A DNA stretch of 64,000 nucleotides from Opitutaceae bacterium (GTDB lineage Bacteria > Verrucomicrobiota > Verrucomicrobiia > Opitutales > Opitutaceae). The stretch spans positions 186,001-250,000 of the forward strand of contig JACKPU010000005.1 in assembly GCA_024233285.1 (NCBI GenBank), read 5' to 3'. The position numbers and the translations under genes were made by a program. Below the pieces are notes generated by a model, which worked only from the letters and a program-made list of their open reading frames with translations, was not told where the DNA came from and made no database searches. Shown here piece by piece: positions 19,123 to 27,652 of this stretch (position 1 is the stretch's first letter; every line of letters begins with the position of its first letter).

Positions 19123-19914
19123 ATGAAATCCATCCCCTTCCTGCGCGGTTTGTTTGGCCTCTGTGTCTTCTCCGCCACCCTGCTGGGCGCCGAAGAGGCG
19201 CCGGCTTACACCACCACCGAATCCGGTCTTCAGTATGCGATCACAGCAGAGGGTGATGGACCGACACCTCAACCCGGCCAAGTCGTCATCGCGCACTACA
19301 CCGGCAAGTTGGCTGACGGCACGGTCTTTGACAGCTCGCGGGAACGCGGTGAGCCGTTCGCCTTCACGCTGGGTCAGCGTCAGGTGATCAAAGGTTGGGA
19401 CGAAGGTTTTGCGCTGCTGCACGTCGGCGATCACGCGACCTTCATCATCCCGTCAAACCTGGCCTATGGCGAAAAGGGCGCCGGTGACCGGATTCCGCCC
19501 GGGTCCACGCTGCGATTCGATGTCGAGTTCGTGGATGTGAAACAACATGCGCTGGCCGATCATTTGCAGGAGATCATCGACCGCGATGGCGTGGACGCGG
19601 CCCTCGCGCGTTTTGTTGAACTTAAGGAGCAGGACTTTGGCGATTACTACGTGAGCGAGGCGCAGCTCAATTCGCTGGGCTACCGCTATCTCGGCAAGGA
19701 TCAGCTGCCGGCGGCAATCGCGGTGTTCAAACTCAACGTCGAACTCTTCCCGCTTTCCGGCAACACGCATGACAGCCTCGGCGAAGCCCTGCTGAAAAAC
19801 GGTCAGACCACCGCGGCGATCGCCGCTTACGAGCAGTCCGTCAAACTCGACCCGAAGAACGAAAATGCCCTCCGCATCCTCGCCGAACTCAAGTCGGCGG
19901 ATGTGGTGAAGTAA
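19123..19914 (+). CDS. FKBP-type peptidyl-prolyl cis-trans isomerase with TPR tail
   Basis: The 263-residue protein has an N-terminal signal peptide (FLRGLFGLCVFSATLLGAEE). A complete FKBP domain (about 30-140) follows, with VVIAHYTGKLADGTVFDSS, VIKGWDEGF and IPSNLAYGEKG. A helical C-terminal region contains a TPR-like repeat (HDSLGEALLKNGQTTAAIAAYEQSVKLDP). It probably assists folding of exported proteins in the periplasm, with the TPR segment binding partners. Its last 26 bases overlap the 3' end of the convergent DRE-TIM gene at 19889. Confidence 0.92.
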   Translation: MKSIPFLRGLFGLCVFSATLLGAEEAPAYTTTESGLQYAITAEGDGPTPQPGQVVIAHYTGKLADGTVFDSSRERGEPFAFTLGQRQVIKGWDEGFALLHVGDHATFIIPSNLAYGEKGAGDRIPPGSTLRFDVEFVDVKQHALADHLQEIIDRDGVDAALARFVELKEQDFGDYYVSEAQLNSLGYRYLGKDQLPAAIAVFKLNVELFPLSGNTHDSLGEALLKNGQTTAAIAAYEQSVKLDPKNENALRILAELKSADVVK

Positions 19915-21217
19915 GTTCCCTGGCGAGTAGTGCCAGTTCCTCCCATTCGATGCTGGTCTGGCGGCCGGCATCAAACTGGGCGTTTACCCAGTCGTGCAAC
20001 TTGCGCGCGCGCGGATCGTCTTTCGTCAGTTCGAGTCCGAGATGTTGCTTCACCAGGAAGATCACACCGGCCAAGCCGGAGTCTTTGGTGAGGGAAACTT
20101 CCAGTGGTCGGCCCAGTAACTTGGGCACATCGAATGGCGCATACATCCACCAGAATTTGTTGAGCCCGTCCGCATGAATGCCCGCACGGGTGCGGTGTGC
20201 ATCGCGACCGTAAAGCGGATATTTCGGCGGCACGCCGTGACCCATCTCCGCATAAAAATCCACCAGGGCGTTCAACGCCGTGAAGTCGGGCGGTGTTTCT
20301 CGAAAGTAGCCCATGCCGACGAGATGCAGCAGCACGGCTTCGAGCGGCGCATTGCCGGTTCGTTCGCCCTTGCCGAGCAACGTGCCGTTGATCGCGCCGC
20401 AGCCGGCGCGGATGGCGGCGAGGCAGTTCGGCACAATCATCCATGTGTCGTTGTGCGGATGAAATTCGAGATCGTCCGAGAGGACGCCCATCTCGCGCAG
20501 GGCTGTAAAAATCCGGGGCACGCTGCGTGGAGCGGCCACATCTTCGTAAGGCAGGCCGACGCCCATCGTGTCACAGACGCGGAATTTGGGTCGCAAGGCA
20601 TCGTCGTAAGGCCTGGCAACTTCCTGCACCAAACTGACAAACCAACGAATCACATCGAGCGGTGCCCGGGTCGCATCCTCCAAATGCAGGCGTGGACGGA
20701 TACCGGCATCGATTGCGGTGCGCACCGCGTTCAGATAGTTGTCTGCCGCGGCGCGTCGCCCGGCCGGCGTAAACTTGTGAAAGGTGTGATAGTCCGAGAT
20801 TGAAGCGAGCATGCCGGTTTCCCGCACACCGAGGGTGCGAATGAGCTCCACGTCTTTGGCCGTGGCCCGGATCCATGTGGTCGGTTCAACGGGCGAACCG
20901 GCGCGCCACTGTTCGAGTGCCGCCGTCAGGGCTGCGCGATCAGCGGAACGATAGACGAAAAACTCTGCCTGCCGGATCGCGCCGGATTTTCCGGTGAAAG
21001 CGCACATTGTTTCATAGATGCGCAGGCTTTGGGCAGTGGTGAGCGGCAGTCCGCCTTGCTGCCCGTCGCGGTGGGTGGTCTCGGTTGTCCAAACGTCCGC
21101 CGGCAACGCGGCTGGCCGGTTGACCCAATCGTAGCTTGGAAAATCGCCGCGCGGAAATGTGCCCTCGCAATAATCGGGGCCGTGGTCGGCAATGGCATCA
21201 GGCTTGGTCGTGATCAT
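19889..21217 (-). CDS. DRE-TIM metallolyase (isopropylmalate/homocitrate synthase-like)
   Basis: The 442-residue protein has the family signature as ETTHRDGQQGGLPLTTAQ (about 46-63), where DREG is modified to HRDGQ. The metal-binding HPHNDTW appears near 255, and GKGERTGNAPLEA near 285 completes the LeuA-like core. It probably condenses an acyl-CoA with a 2-oxo acid, but the long N-terminal extension (about 40 residues) and lack of a LeuA regulatory domain make its substrate uncertain. It overlaps the GntR gene stop by 20 bases, so the two are translationally coupled. Its 3' end runs into the FKBP gene on the other strand. Confidence 0.82.
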   Translation of the reverse strand: MITTKPDAIADHGPDYCEGTFPRGDFPSYDWVNRPAALPADVWTTETTHRDGQQGGLPLTTAQSLRIYETMCAFTGKSGAIRQAEFFVYRSADRAALTAALEQWRAGSPVEPTTWIRATAKDVELIRTLGVRETGMLASISDYHTFHKFTPAGRRAAADNYLNAVRTAIDAGIRPRLHLEDATRAPLDVIRWFVSLVQEVARPYDDALRPKFRVCDTMGVGLPYEDVAAPRSVPRIFTALREMGVLSDDLEFHPHNDTWMIVPNCLAAIRAGCGAINGTLLGKGERTGNAPLEAVLLHLVGMGYFRETPPDFTALNALVDFYAEMGHGVPPKYPLYGRDAHRTRAGIHADGLNKFWWMYAPFDVPKLLGRPLEVSLTKDSGLAGVIFLVKQHLGLELTKDDPRARKLHDWVNAQFDAGRQTSIEWEELALLARELTSPHPPT

Positions 21218-21635
21218 GTTGTTTCAGCAAATCGTAGACGGGATAGTGGTCCGGACGGCTGGTGAACATGTGATCGTCGGCCACCCAACGACCCGCGACC
21301 ATGCGCAGCAGCTCGGCGCCGGAACGGCGTTGCTGTTTGGCGAGGCGGATCAATTGATCGGCCAAGGCATGAAGCTTCCGATCGTTGCTGCTGGGTAGTG
21401 GCGACCCCGGGGCGACCTTGGTGCCACCGCGGCGGTGTTTGGTCACAAATCCTTCGTCCGCGAGTTCGCGGTAAACCGCCGCAACCGTATTGGGATTGAC
21501 CTCCAGTTTCACCGCCAGCGTTCGCACGGTCGGCAAATTCTGACCGGTGCGCAGACGACCCGAGGAAATGGCGGTGCACAACTGGGACTTCAGTTGTTCC
21601 GAAGGCGAAAGCGGCCAGGTCCGATCAATGTTCAT
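21198..21635 (-). CDS. GntR family transcriptional regulator (YtrA-like)
   Basis: The 145-residue protein has a winged helix in the first 75 residues: PSEQLKSQLCTAISSGRL, LPTVRTLAVKLEVNPNTVAA and ELADEGFVTKHRRGGTKV. A short helical C-terminus (about 60 residues) follows instead of an FCD, UTRA or aminotransferase effector domain. That size is typical of YtrA-type regulators, which often control the operon they lead. Here the operon partner is the overlapping DRE-TIM gene, so autoregulation of this pair is likely. A near-palindromic site at 21704-21717 lies upstream. Confidence 0.9.
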   Translation of the reverse strand: MNIDRTWPLSPSEQLKSQLCTAISSGRLRTGQNLPTVRTLAVKLEVNPNTVAAVYRELADEGFVTKHRRGGTKVAPGSPLPSSNDRKLHALADQLIRLAKQQRRSGAELLRMVAGRWVADDHMFTSRPDHYPVYDLLKQHDHDQA

Positions 21636-21703
21636 AGCGTCAGTCTGTCCGGTTTAGCCCGGTAGGTAAACGTGGGACGACGCCAAACCAGCGATATGAA
21701 CCA

Positions 21704-21717
21704 ATGCGCTAGTGCAT
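21704..21717. promoter_or_regulatory. Near-palindrome upstream of the GntR gene, possible operator
   Basis: ATGCGCTAGTGCAT matches its own reverse complement at 12 of 14 positions. It lies 69-82 bases upstream of the GntR start, inside an AT-richer 124-base gap, where an autoregulatory operator would be expected. Assignment to this regulator is inference only. Confidence 0.3.
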
Positions 21718-21759
21718 ATTAAATGTTTAGCCGAAGTGAACGTGCCGACTGCAAAGCAT

Positions 21760-22248
21760 TCAGGCTTGGTGACGTGCTCGCTTCTTTCTCAAGTGATTCG
21801 GATTGATCACGAACTCGTATTTCAATCCGTCAGGGTCGGTAAAGAACGTGGCGTAGTAACCCTCGCCGTATTCCGGACAATCGCAGGGCGCATCCTCCAC
21901 TTGGCAGAGTCCTTGTTGCTCCAACGGAACCAGCACCTCGGCATAAAACCGGTCCACATCCTCGCGATCCAACGCGCAGAAGGCCAGGTGATGATGATGC
22001 CCCACGGCACCACGGGTGTGAGTTACTTCGGCGAGTTTGGGATTGGCTTGGCCAATGCTGATTTCGTGCGGCATGTCCCAATCCCAGCGCTTCCAGTCTT
22101 CATAGGCATGACCTTCGCCATGATGCCGCCCGTTCAATTCGTAGCCCAGATACTCGAACATCGCCGTATAAAACGGCGACGAGCGTGCGACGTCTGAAAC
22201 CGTGATGATCAGATGGTGAAGGAGACCGCGGTGCGTGGGGTTGGACAT
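21760..22248 (-). CDS. VOC (glyoxalase/dioxygenase-like) family protein
   Basis: The 162-residue single-domain protein has LLHHLIITVSDVARSSPFY at the start. Further metal-ligand regions appear as GHHHHLAFCALDREDVDRFY and YYATFFTDPDGLKYEFV. The paired His/Glu pattern fits the vicinal-oxygen-chelate fold, but the reaction is unknown. It starts 17 bases after the histidine phosphatase stop, and a second VOC gene sits on the other side of that gene. Confidence 0.88.
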   Translation of the reverse strand: MSNPTHRGLLHHLIITVSDVARSSPFYTAMFEYLGYELNGRHHGEGHAYEDWKRWDWDMPHEISIGQANPKLAEVTHTRGAVGHHHHLAFCALDREDVDRFYAEVLVPLEQQGLCQVEDAPCDCPEYGEGYYATFFTDPDGLKYEFVINPNHLRKKRARHQA

Positions 22249-22265
22249 GGGGCGGTGCGGGTTGT

Positions 22266-22895
22266 TTAGGCCAAAGCGCTCAAGTGGGTAGTGTCATTCA
22301 GTTTTGAAACGACTCGTTCTTCCCATCTGTTGATGGTCAGCCGTGTAAAGCTCGCACAATCGAACTCAAAGGAAACTTTATTCCAGTAAGCCTCACCCAG
22401 TCCCAACCACCATTGCACCAGGGCCACCATGGCATTCCCGTGAGAGACGATCAGCAGTCGCTCGGCTTTGGATTGGCTCAAGGCTGTGTCCATGAAACTT
22501 GATACTCTCGCGGACATGAGCCGCCAGCTTTCCGCTTCGGGATAAGGAATCCAATCATACGCCGGTTCAGTGACAGGCAAGGCAAGACTCCTCGCCGCAT
22601 CGAGCGTTTTGTCTTTGGCAATGCCATTGCCCAGCTCACGTAATTCTTGGTGATAGGTTGGCCTGACATTTTCCAGATGCGCAGCGATGATATCCGCAGT
22701 CTGTCTGGCCCGGATCAGATCACTACTGATCAGATCAATTGAAGAGACGGGAGACAGGGCTGCGAGTGCCTTGGCTGCACATTTTGCCTGGCGCTCACCT
22801 TTGGTTGTCAGCGGCGAGGCCGTCCATCCTCCCGTCAATCCTTTGATGTGATGTTGGGATTCACCGTGTCGGATGAGAATGATCTCAATTGGCAT
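22266..22895 (-). CDS. Histidine phosphatase family protein
   Basis: The 209-residue protein starts MPIEIILIRHGESQHHIKGL with the phosphohistidine RHGE motif at residues 9-12. SDLIRARQTADII supplies the second active-site Arg, and LIVSHGNAMVALVQW the second catalytic His (about 158). It is a phosphoglycerate-mutase-like phosphatase with unknown substrate. It starts 3 bases after the upstream VOC gene. The local base composition (52% GC in the line at 22681) is below that of neighbouring clusters. Confidence 0.9.
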   Translation of the reverse strand: MPIEIILIRHGESQHHIKGLTGGWTASPLTTKGERQAKCAAKALAALSPVSSIDLISSDLIRARQTADIIAAHLENVRPTYHQELRELGNGIAKDKTLDAARSLALPVTEPAYDWIPYPEAESWRLMSARVSSFMDTALSQSKAERLLIVSHGNAMVALVQWWLGLGEAYWNKVSFEFDCASFTRLTINRWEERVVSKLNDTTHLSALA

Positions 22896-22898
22896 AGC

Positions 22899-23300
22899 TC
22901 AGTGATGATAATGCGGTGAGATGACGGCCTCTATCCGGTAGCAATCGGGATCAAAAACGAAAGCGGCGTAATAATCGGGACCGTATTCGGGATTCAGGCC
23001 CGAACCGCCATTGTCGGTGCCGCCGTTTGCGAGCGCAGCCTTGTAAAAAGCGTCGATGGCCTCTCGCGTGCGTCCGATGAAAGCGAGATGAAATCCGTCG
23101 CCAGACAGGATCTTTTCGTCCGGCCGATGACGAATCGAAAAGATATCGCCATTGTCTATGAACCCCCAGCCGACGACATCGGGAAAATCAACTGTGCGCT
23201 TGTAACCCAGTTCCCCCAGCGCCGCTTCGTAAAACTTTGCGGACCGCTCAAGATTAATGACCGGGAGCGAGAGGTGGTGGATCATCGGGACGTGCGTCAT
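22899..23300 (-). CDS. VOC (glyoxalase-like) family protein
   Basis: The 133-residue protein starts MIHHLSLPVINLERSAKFYE after a short leader and ends YYAAFVFDPDCYRIEAVISP, a clear VOC fold with the expected His and Glu ligands. Its 5' end overlaps the ComB-like gene by 47 bases (32 if the ATG at 23285 is used), indicating tight coupling. The substrate is unknown. Confidence 0.88.
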   Translation of the reverse strand: MTHVPMIHHLSLPVINLERSAKFYEAALGELGYKRTVDFPDVVGWGFIDNGDIFSIRHRPDEKILSGDGFHLAFIGRTREAIDAFYKAALANGGTDNGGSGLNPEYGPDYYAAFVFDPDCYRIEAVISPHYHH

Positions 23301-24033
23301 GAGCGGGCGGGTTGGCGTTGATGAAATCGGTGTCTGTGAGCAGCGGCACCGTGCTGCTCACATCGTGCATGGCGGCCAATTCCACGTCAGCCTTAAATCC
23401 TTTCTGGTCCAATTCCTGTCCACTCGCGGAGAGTAAGAGGGTGTCACTAAGTTTCTGCTCCAGACCAGTCCAAGATGCACAGGCGGTTTGGGCTTCAGGC
23501 GACTGAGTCCCGTTTAATTTGCTGATGATGGCACCTGCACCGAGCAGATCCTCAATGGCGCAGCGCAACGAACCATCGGGCCAACGCTCGCCGGCGGGAA
23601 TGACGTTGAATGTGCGACCGTTGCGATTGGCCCACCGGGCCACGGCTGTGGCATTGCGCAGGCAACCCGCGATGACTTTTGCGCCTGTATCTTTCGCTTG
23701 GAACGCCAGCGTTGAACCGTTGGGGGAGGGTAAAACGAGCCGAAGTCCGGTTGGCACGTTGATGAGCGAAGAAGGGGCGAGGGAGTAATGTCCGGCAAAG
23801 CGGTTGCGCGAGCTGGCGATCTCGGCGTTTTTTTCGCGAGCATAAGCGATAGCGGTTTCGTCCTTCCAACGATAAGGCAGCACTGTGGCGCCGCGACTGA
23901 CTGCGATATCCACGCAGGTAGAAAATGACAGGACGTCGACAATGATAATTACGTCCGCCGCTGATAGCTGATCTACGGCCTGCGAACCCCATTCACTGCG
24001 AATCTCATAGTTGGATTGTGTGAGATGGTGCAT
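23254..24033 (-). CDS. ComB-like 2-phosphosulfolactate phosphatase
   Basis: The 259-residue protein matches the ComB family: VIIIVDVLSFSTCVDIAVSR (about 28-47), VLPSPNGSTLAF (about 100) and IPAGERWPDGSLRCAIEDLLGA (about 146-167), which hold the family's conserved Asp, Ser/Asn and acidic residues. ComB removes phosphate from 2-phosphosulfolactate in coenzyme M synthesis. Non-methanogen relatives are common and their role is often unknown. No other coenzyme M or sulfolactate gene is nearby, so the true substrate may differ. It heads a lower-GC subcluster with two VOC proteins and a histidine phosphatase. Confidence 0.85.
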   Translation of the reverse strand: MHHLTQSNYEIRSEWGSQAVDQLSAADVIIIVDVLSFSTCVDIAVSRGATVLPYRWKDETAIAYAREKNAEIASSRNRFAGHYSLAPSSLINVPTGLRLVLPSPNGSTLAFQAKDTGAKVIAGCLRNATAVARWANRNGRTFNVIPAGERWPDGSLRCAIEDLLGAGAIISKLNGTQSPEAQTACASWTGLEQKLSDTLLLSASGQELDQKGFKADVELAAMHDVSSTVPLLTDTDFINANPPAHDARPDDPPPLAPGH

Positions 24034-24057
24034 GCCTGCGTAATACTGGGAAGGAAG

Positions 24058-24546
24058 TCATCGGTTCAACCACACGATGGTGGCGTTCAGCACGGTGGCA
24101 AAACTTACCCAGAGCAGATAGGGCAACCAGAGCCAGCCGGCGATCAGATCGATGGCCCGGAAGCGCCGCCAAATCGCGAACAGCAGCAGCCACAAAATGA
24201 TCACGTCGATCAGGGCGAGGCCGGGACTTTGCAGGCCGAAGAAGAGCACCGACCACAGGGCGTTGAGCCCGAGCTGAATGAAAAACAGCGCGAGGGCGCG
24301 ATCAGCGTTGGGGCGGTCCCGCCGCAGCCAGATGCGCCAAGCCGCGACGCTCATCAACACATAGAGGAGCGTCCAGACCGGGCCGAAAATCCACGCCGGA
24401 GGGTTCCATGACGGTTTGATCAGGGTCGGATACCACGTGGTCACGCTTTCGGCGGTGGCGTAGCCGCCGAGGCCGGCCGCCGCAAAGGCGGCCAGCAAAA
24501 ATGCCGCCAGCATCAACCAGCGCTGAGTAGGAGTTGTGCTCATCAT
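24058..24546 (-). CDS. TspO/MBR family protein
   Basis: The 162-residue membrane protein has five hydrophobic segments. The TspO signatures WYPTLIKPSWNPPAWIFGPV, WTLLYVLMSVAAW and FFIQLGLNALWSVLFFG are all present. TspO proteins bind porphyrins or sterol-like ligands and act in stress or tetrapyrrole handling. The start is ATGATGA, overlapping the beta-helix gene's TGA by 4 bases, which makes it co-translated with a carbohydrate gene. The ORF can be read 16 codons further upstream, but that part overlaps the neighbour. Confidence 0.92.
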   Translation of the reverse strand: MMSTTPTQRWLMLAAFLLAAFAAAGLGGYATAESVTTWYPTLIKPSWNPPAWIFGPVWTLLYVLMSVAAWRIWLRRDRPNADRALALFFIQLGLNALWSVLFFGLQSPGLALIDVIILWLLLFAIWRRFRAIDLIAGWLWLPYLLWVSFATVLNATIVWLNR

Positions 24547-26642
24547 TTGTCGCGTTGAGTCTTCGGTCGCACGCCGCACTTGGACCAATCCCACGGTTTG
24601 AAGCCGAGTTTGAACGCGGGCGAGTTCTTCGCGAGGGTCCAGGTCTTACGGCCTTCGGTGAGCTTGGGATTGGCAATCACGGTCAAAGCATCGTGCCCGG
24701 CCTTTTTCCATTCGGACCACGAGAATTTGCGCGGCACATCCTTGCGCGTGCCGGGGTGGCCGCAGGGCGAAAGTTTGCCGCCGTCGAACCAGATGCAATT
24801 GGCGTTGGATTCGAGCGCGTCGCGAATGTCGCCTTTGTAGCCGCCGGTGATGACGCGTTCGCTGGGGCCGACAAGGATGTTGTTGAAGAAGTTCGCACTG
24901 CGGTGCTCCTCGACCCGGTAAACCGAAGTGAGTGAGTGCTGCCCGCGGGCGAGGATGTTATGCCGCACGACATTTTCGCGGCCGTAGTGAATGTTGAACG
25001 GCGCGTCCTTGGTGTCGTGCACGAGGTTATGTTCGACGAGGAAATGCGCGGTGCCCTCGTCGAGATAGATGCCCCAGCCGCCGTAGGCCTGCGACCAGAT
25101 GTGGTGCACATGGTTGCCGCGAATGACGGTGCCCGGCTGGACGCCGAGCGTATAGATGCCGCCCATGTCGCTGAGGATGCCGGCGCCGATGTGGTGAATG
25201 AGATTGTGTTCGATGCGATTGTTGCGCGACGGCGTCTCGCGGAATCCCCAGGTCCAGCCGGTCGAGATGCCGGTGTAGCACGAATCATGAATGTGATTGT
25301 GTGCGACCACACAGTCGGCGGCATGCGTGAGAAAAACGCCGACGCCTTGGTGGAAAATGCGGCCGATGCTGTGGATGTGATTGTCGGTGATCGTGAGGTG
25401 TTTGGTCAGGGCCTCGGGATCGCCATCGAGATCGGCGCCGCCGCCGCGAATGCCGCCCGCGCCGAGATCGTGCAGATGATTGCCCACGGCAGCGCAGTCG
25501 CGGCAACCATCGTTGAAATCGATGCCGTAGAGTCCGGCCTGGCTGAGTTCGCAGTCAATCACCGCGCAATCCCGCGCGGCGCGGAACGAGATGGAGCCGG
25601 GCACATAACAGGCCGCCTGCGGACTGCCGCCGATCGGCAGGTCCTGGCCGAATTGCGGATGGTGCTTGGGCATGTCGGGCACGGGCGAAAACCAATCCGC
25701 GTGGCGGAAGGCGAGACCGTGAAATTCCAAACCGCGCACGTGCTTGGTGCCATGAGGGTCGTGGGTCTCCTTGCCATCATGGAAATACTGTCCGCTGGCG
25801 CGAACGAACGCGAAGACGCGCGGCGCGCGAATCTCCGTGTTGACCGGGGTCTCGCCGGGCTTGGGCAGGTAGTGCAGCCGGCCGGTCTCGCGATTGAGAT
25901 ACCATTCACCCGGTTCGGTCAGGGCCTCGAAGAGATTGTCGATGTAGTAGCGGGCAAGGGCGTTGTTGCCATGCGCGTCCTCGTAGGCCTCGTAAAGCGC
26001 GAAGGCGCTGCGACGGGCGAAGCTGACCCAGCCGGTGCGCGGATTGAGCACGGGTTTGGGCAGGCGCTCTTCAATCCAATAGTGCAGCACGACGAATTCG
26101 GCGTCGGGCAGCGAGGTCCAGTCGGCGGAAACATCGCCGGCCTTCGGTTTGAACGTGTCGCGTCCCGCAAACAGCTCGGTCTTCTCCGGTTCGAGTATCT
26201 CGCCGATGCGCAGGACGTTCTTGGCTCCCTGGGTGTCCGGACTGAATTTGGGAAAACGCGCCCGCGGCGCGCGCCGGCCGTTGACGAAGAGCGAGCGAAA
26301 GAAGCGTTTGCCGGCGGCGACCTCGGGCAGATCGAGCGTCCATTCGGTGCGGCCGTTGCGTTCGCCGACCTTCCAGCCGGTGAGAGCCTGGCCGCCATCG
26401 AAAACCGGCTTGGCCTTGGGCGCGGCGACGTAACGCGTGTGCGAGTCTTCCGGACCGAACTCGACCGGCTCGGTGAGTTCGTAATGACCGCTCTGAATCA
26501 AGACGGTGGCGGGGCCGGTGAGTTTGCCGCCGGCGCGCAGGGCGCGGAGATTGTCACGGGCGCCGGCGAGCGTGCGCCAGGGCTGCTTGGCAGTGCCGGC
26601 GGCCCGATCACGGCCGCGCGGGGAGAGATGATAGGTGTTCAT
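24543..26642 (-). CDS. Right-handed parallel beta-helix protein, putative polysaccharide-active
   Basis: The 699-residue protein opens MNTYHLSPRGRDRAAGTAKQ, the start seen in beta-helix lyase/hydrolase-like proteins (PWRTLAGARDNLRAL). The central region (about 365-560) holds many repeated N-H-x-H-x-I units such as ITDNHIHSIG, VAHNHIHDSCYTG and IEHNLIHHIGAG, the turns of a right-handed helix. No signal peptide is visible. The fold suggests binding or cleavage of uronate-rich polymers or galactosides. It overlaps TspO by 4 bases and follows the DMT transporter by 68 bases. Confidence 0.85.
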   Translation of the reverse strand: MNTYHLSPRGRDRAAGTAKQPWRTLAGARDNLRALRAGGKLTGPATVLIQSGHYELTEPVEFGPEDSHTRYVAAPKAKPVFDGGQALTGWKVGERNGRTEWTLDLPEVAAGKRFFRSLFVNGRRAPRARFPKFSPDTQGAKNVLRIGEILEPEKTELFAGRDTFKPKAGDVSADWTSLPDAEFVVLHYWIEERLPKPVLNPRTGWVSFARRSAFALYEAYEDAHGNNALARYYIDNLFEALTEPGEWYLNRETGRLHYLPKPGETPVNTEIRAPRVFAFVRASGQYFHDGKETHDPHGTKHVRGLEFHGLAFRHADWFSPVPDMPKHHPQFGQDLPIGGSPQAACYVPGSISFRAARDCAVIDCELSQAGLYGIDFNDGCRDCAAVGNHLHDLGAGGIRGGGADLDGDPEALTKHLTITDNHIHSIGRIFHQGVGVFLTHAADCVVAHNHIHDSCYTGISTGWTWGFRETPSRNNRIEHNLIHHIGAGILSDMGGIYTLGVQPGTVIRGNHVHHIWSQAYGGWGIYLDEGTAHFLVEHNLVHDTKDAPFNIHYGRENVVRHNILARGQHSLTSVYRVEEHRSANFFNNILVGPSERVITGGYKGDIRDALESNANCIWFDGGKLSPCGHPGTRKDVPRKFSWSEWKKAGHDALTVIANPKLTEGRKTWTLAKNSPAFKLGFKPWDWSKCGVRPKTQRDK

Positions 26643-26710
26643 GAAAGCGGCGTCAGCCAAGCAGGCCTTGAACCAGAGGCGAAATCAAAAGATGCGAATA
26701 TTCGTGCGAT

Positions 26711-27595
26711 TCAGCGCAGACGGGGTGGCGGGGAGGGCGCGGCAAAGACCACGATGCTGACGCCGGTGACGACCAACGCGCTGGCGAGATAGAAGCTGGC
26801 GGGCGGCACCTGATTGAACAGAAACCACGCCATGATGCCCGCGAAGATGAACTGGCCGACATTGCAGAGGCTGACGATCTGGCCGCGCAAGTGGCGCATG
26901 CTGGCATTGAGCGTCGTGTGGCCGATGATGGTCGGCAGCAGGGCGAGTCCGATCATGAGTGACCATTCGCGCGAGTCGTCCAGGGCGTAGGTATGCCACC
27001 ATGGCAACGCCGCGAGTGTGCAGATGACCGCGGCTTGGGCGTAAACCGGCACCATGTAGAGCCAGATGGACGGGAAGTCGCGGTTCTTGCGCCCAAGGGC
27101 GAGATAGCACGCGAAGAGCAGCATCGAACCAAAGCACATGACGTTGCCCCAGGCACTGCCGCCGCCGGCCAGGGCGTCGCGCACAGTCAACGCGGCCACG
27201 CCGCCGAGCGCGATCAGTGTGCCGATGATCTCGGCGCGGTTGATGCGTTCGCCGACAAACCAATGCAGGAAGAATGGAATCGCCGCCGGGGCGAAATTGA
27301 CCACGAGGCTGGCTTGCGCGGCAATGGTCATGCGTGCACCGATCGCCCATGTGATCATGTGCAGGGCGAAGATGACTGCGGGCAACATCGTGCGCCGCAG
27401 GTGCGCCTTGGTGAAAGTGCCGGCATGTTTGCGGTATTCGTGCCACGCGACCGGAGCCATCACCAGACTGGCAAGAATCAGCCGCCACGCCGCCAGCACC
27501 GTGGGATGGGTGTGGCTGGCGTTCATCATGATGACTGCGGTGGAGCAGATCATCACGCCGAAGAGAAGCAGAAGAAAATGCCGGAACATGGGCAC
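26711..27595 (-). CDS. EamA/DMT superfamily transporter
   Basis: The 294-residue protein has about ten hydrophobic segments in two EamA repeats. The first starts FRHFLLLLFGVMICSTAVIM, and each repeat carries the usual LAAWRLILASLVMAP-like helices. It probably exports or imports a small metabolite. It lies between the solute-binding protein (57-base gap) and the beta-helix protein (68-base gap) in the same orientation, so it could move a product or intermediate of that cluster. Confidence 0.88.
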   Translation of the reverse strand: MPMFRHFLLLLFGVMICSTAVIMMNASHTHPTVLAAWRLILASLVMAPVAWHEYRKHAGTFTKAHLRRTMLPAVIFALHMITWAIGARMTIAAQASLVVNFAPAAIPFFLHWFVGERINRAEIIGTLIALGGVAALTVRDALAGGGSAWGNVMCFGSMLLFACYLALGRKNRDFPSIWLYMVPVYAQAAVICTLAALPWWHTYALDDSREWSLMIGLALLPTIIGHTTLNASMRHLRGQIVSLCNVGQFIFAGIMAWFLFNQVPPASFYLASALVVTGVSIVVFAAPSPPPRLR

Positions 27596-27652
27596 CGCGA
27601 CGCTGGCAGAACCAAGATCGCAGTCCAGCGTGCAGACCCCGACATTTCAGTA

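Noticed and set aside
24936..26792. Forward 618-residue frame over the beta-helix gene
   Set aside because: Shadow of a repetitive GC-rich gene; no family motif.
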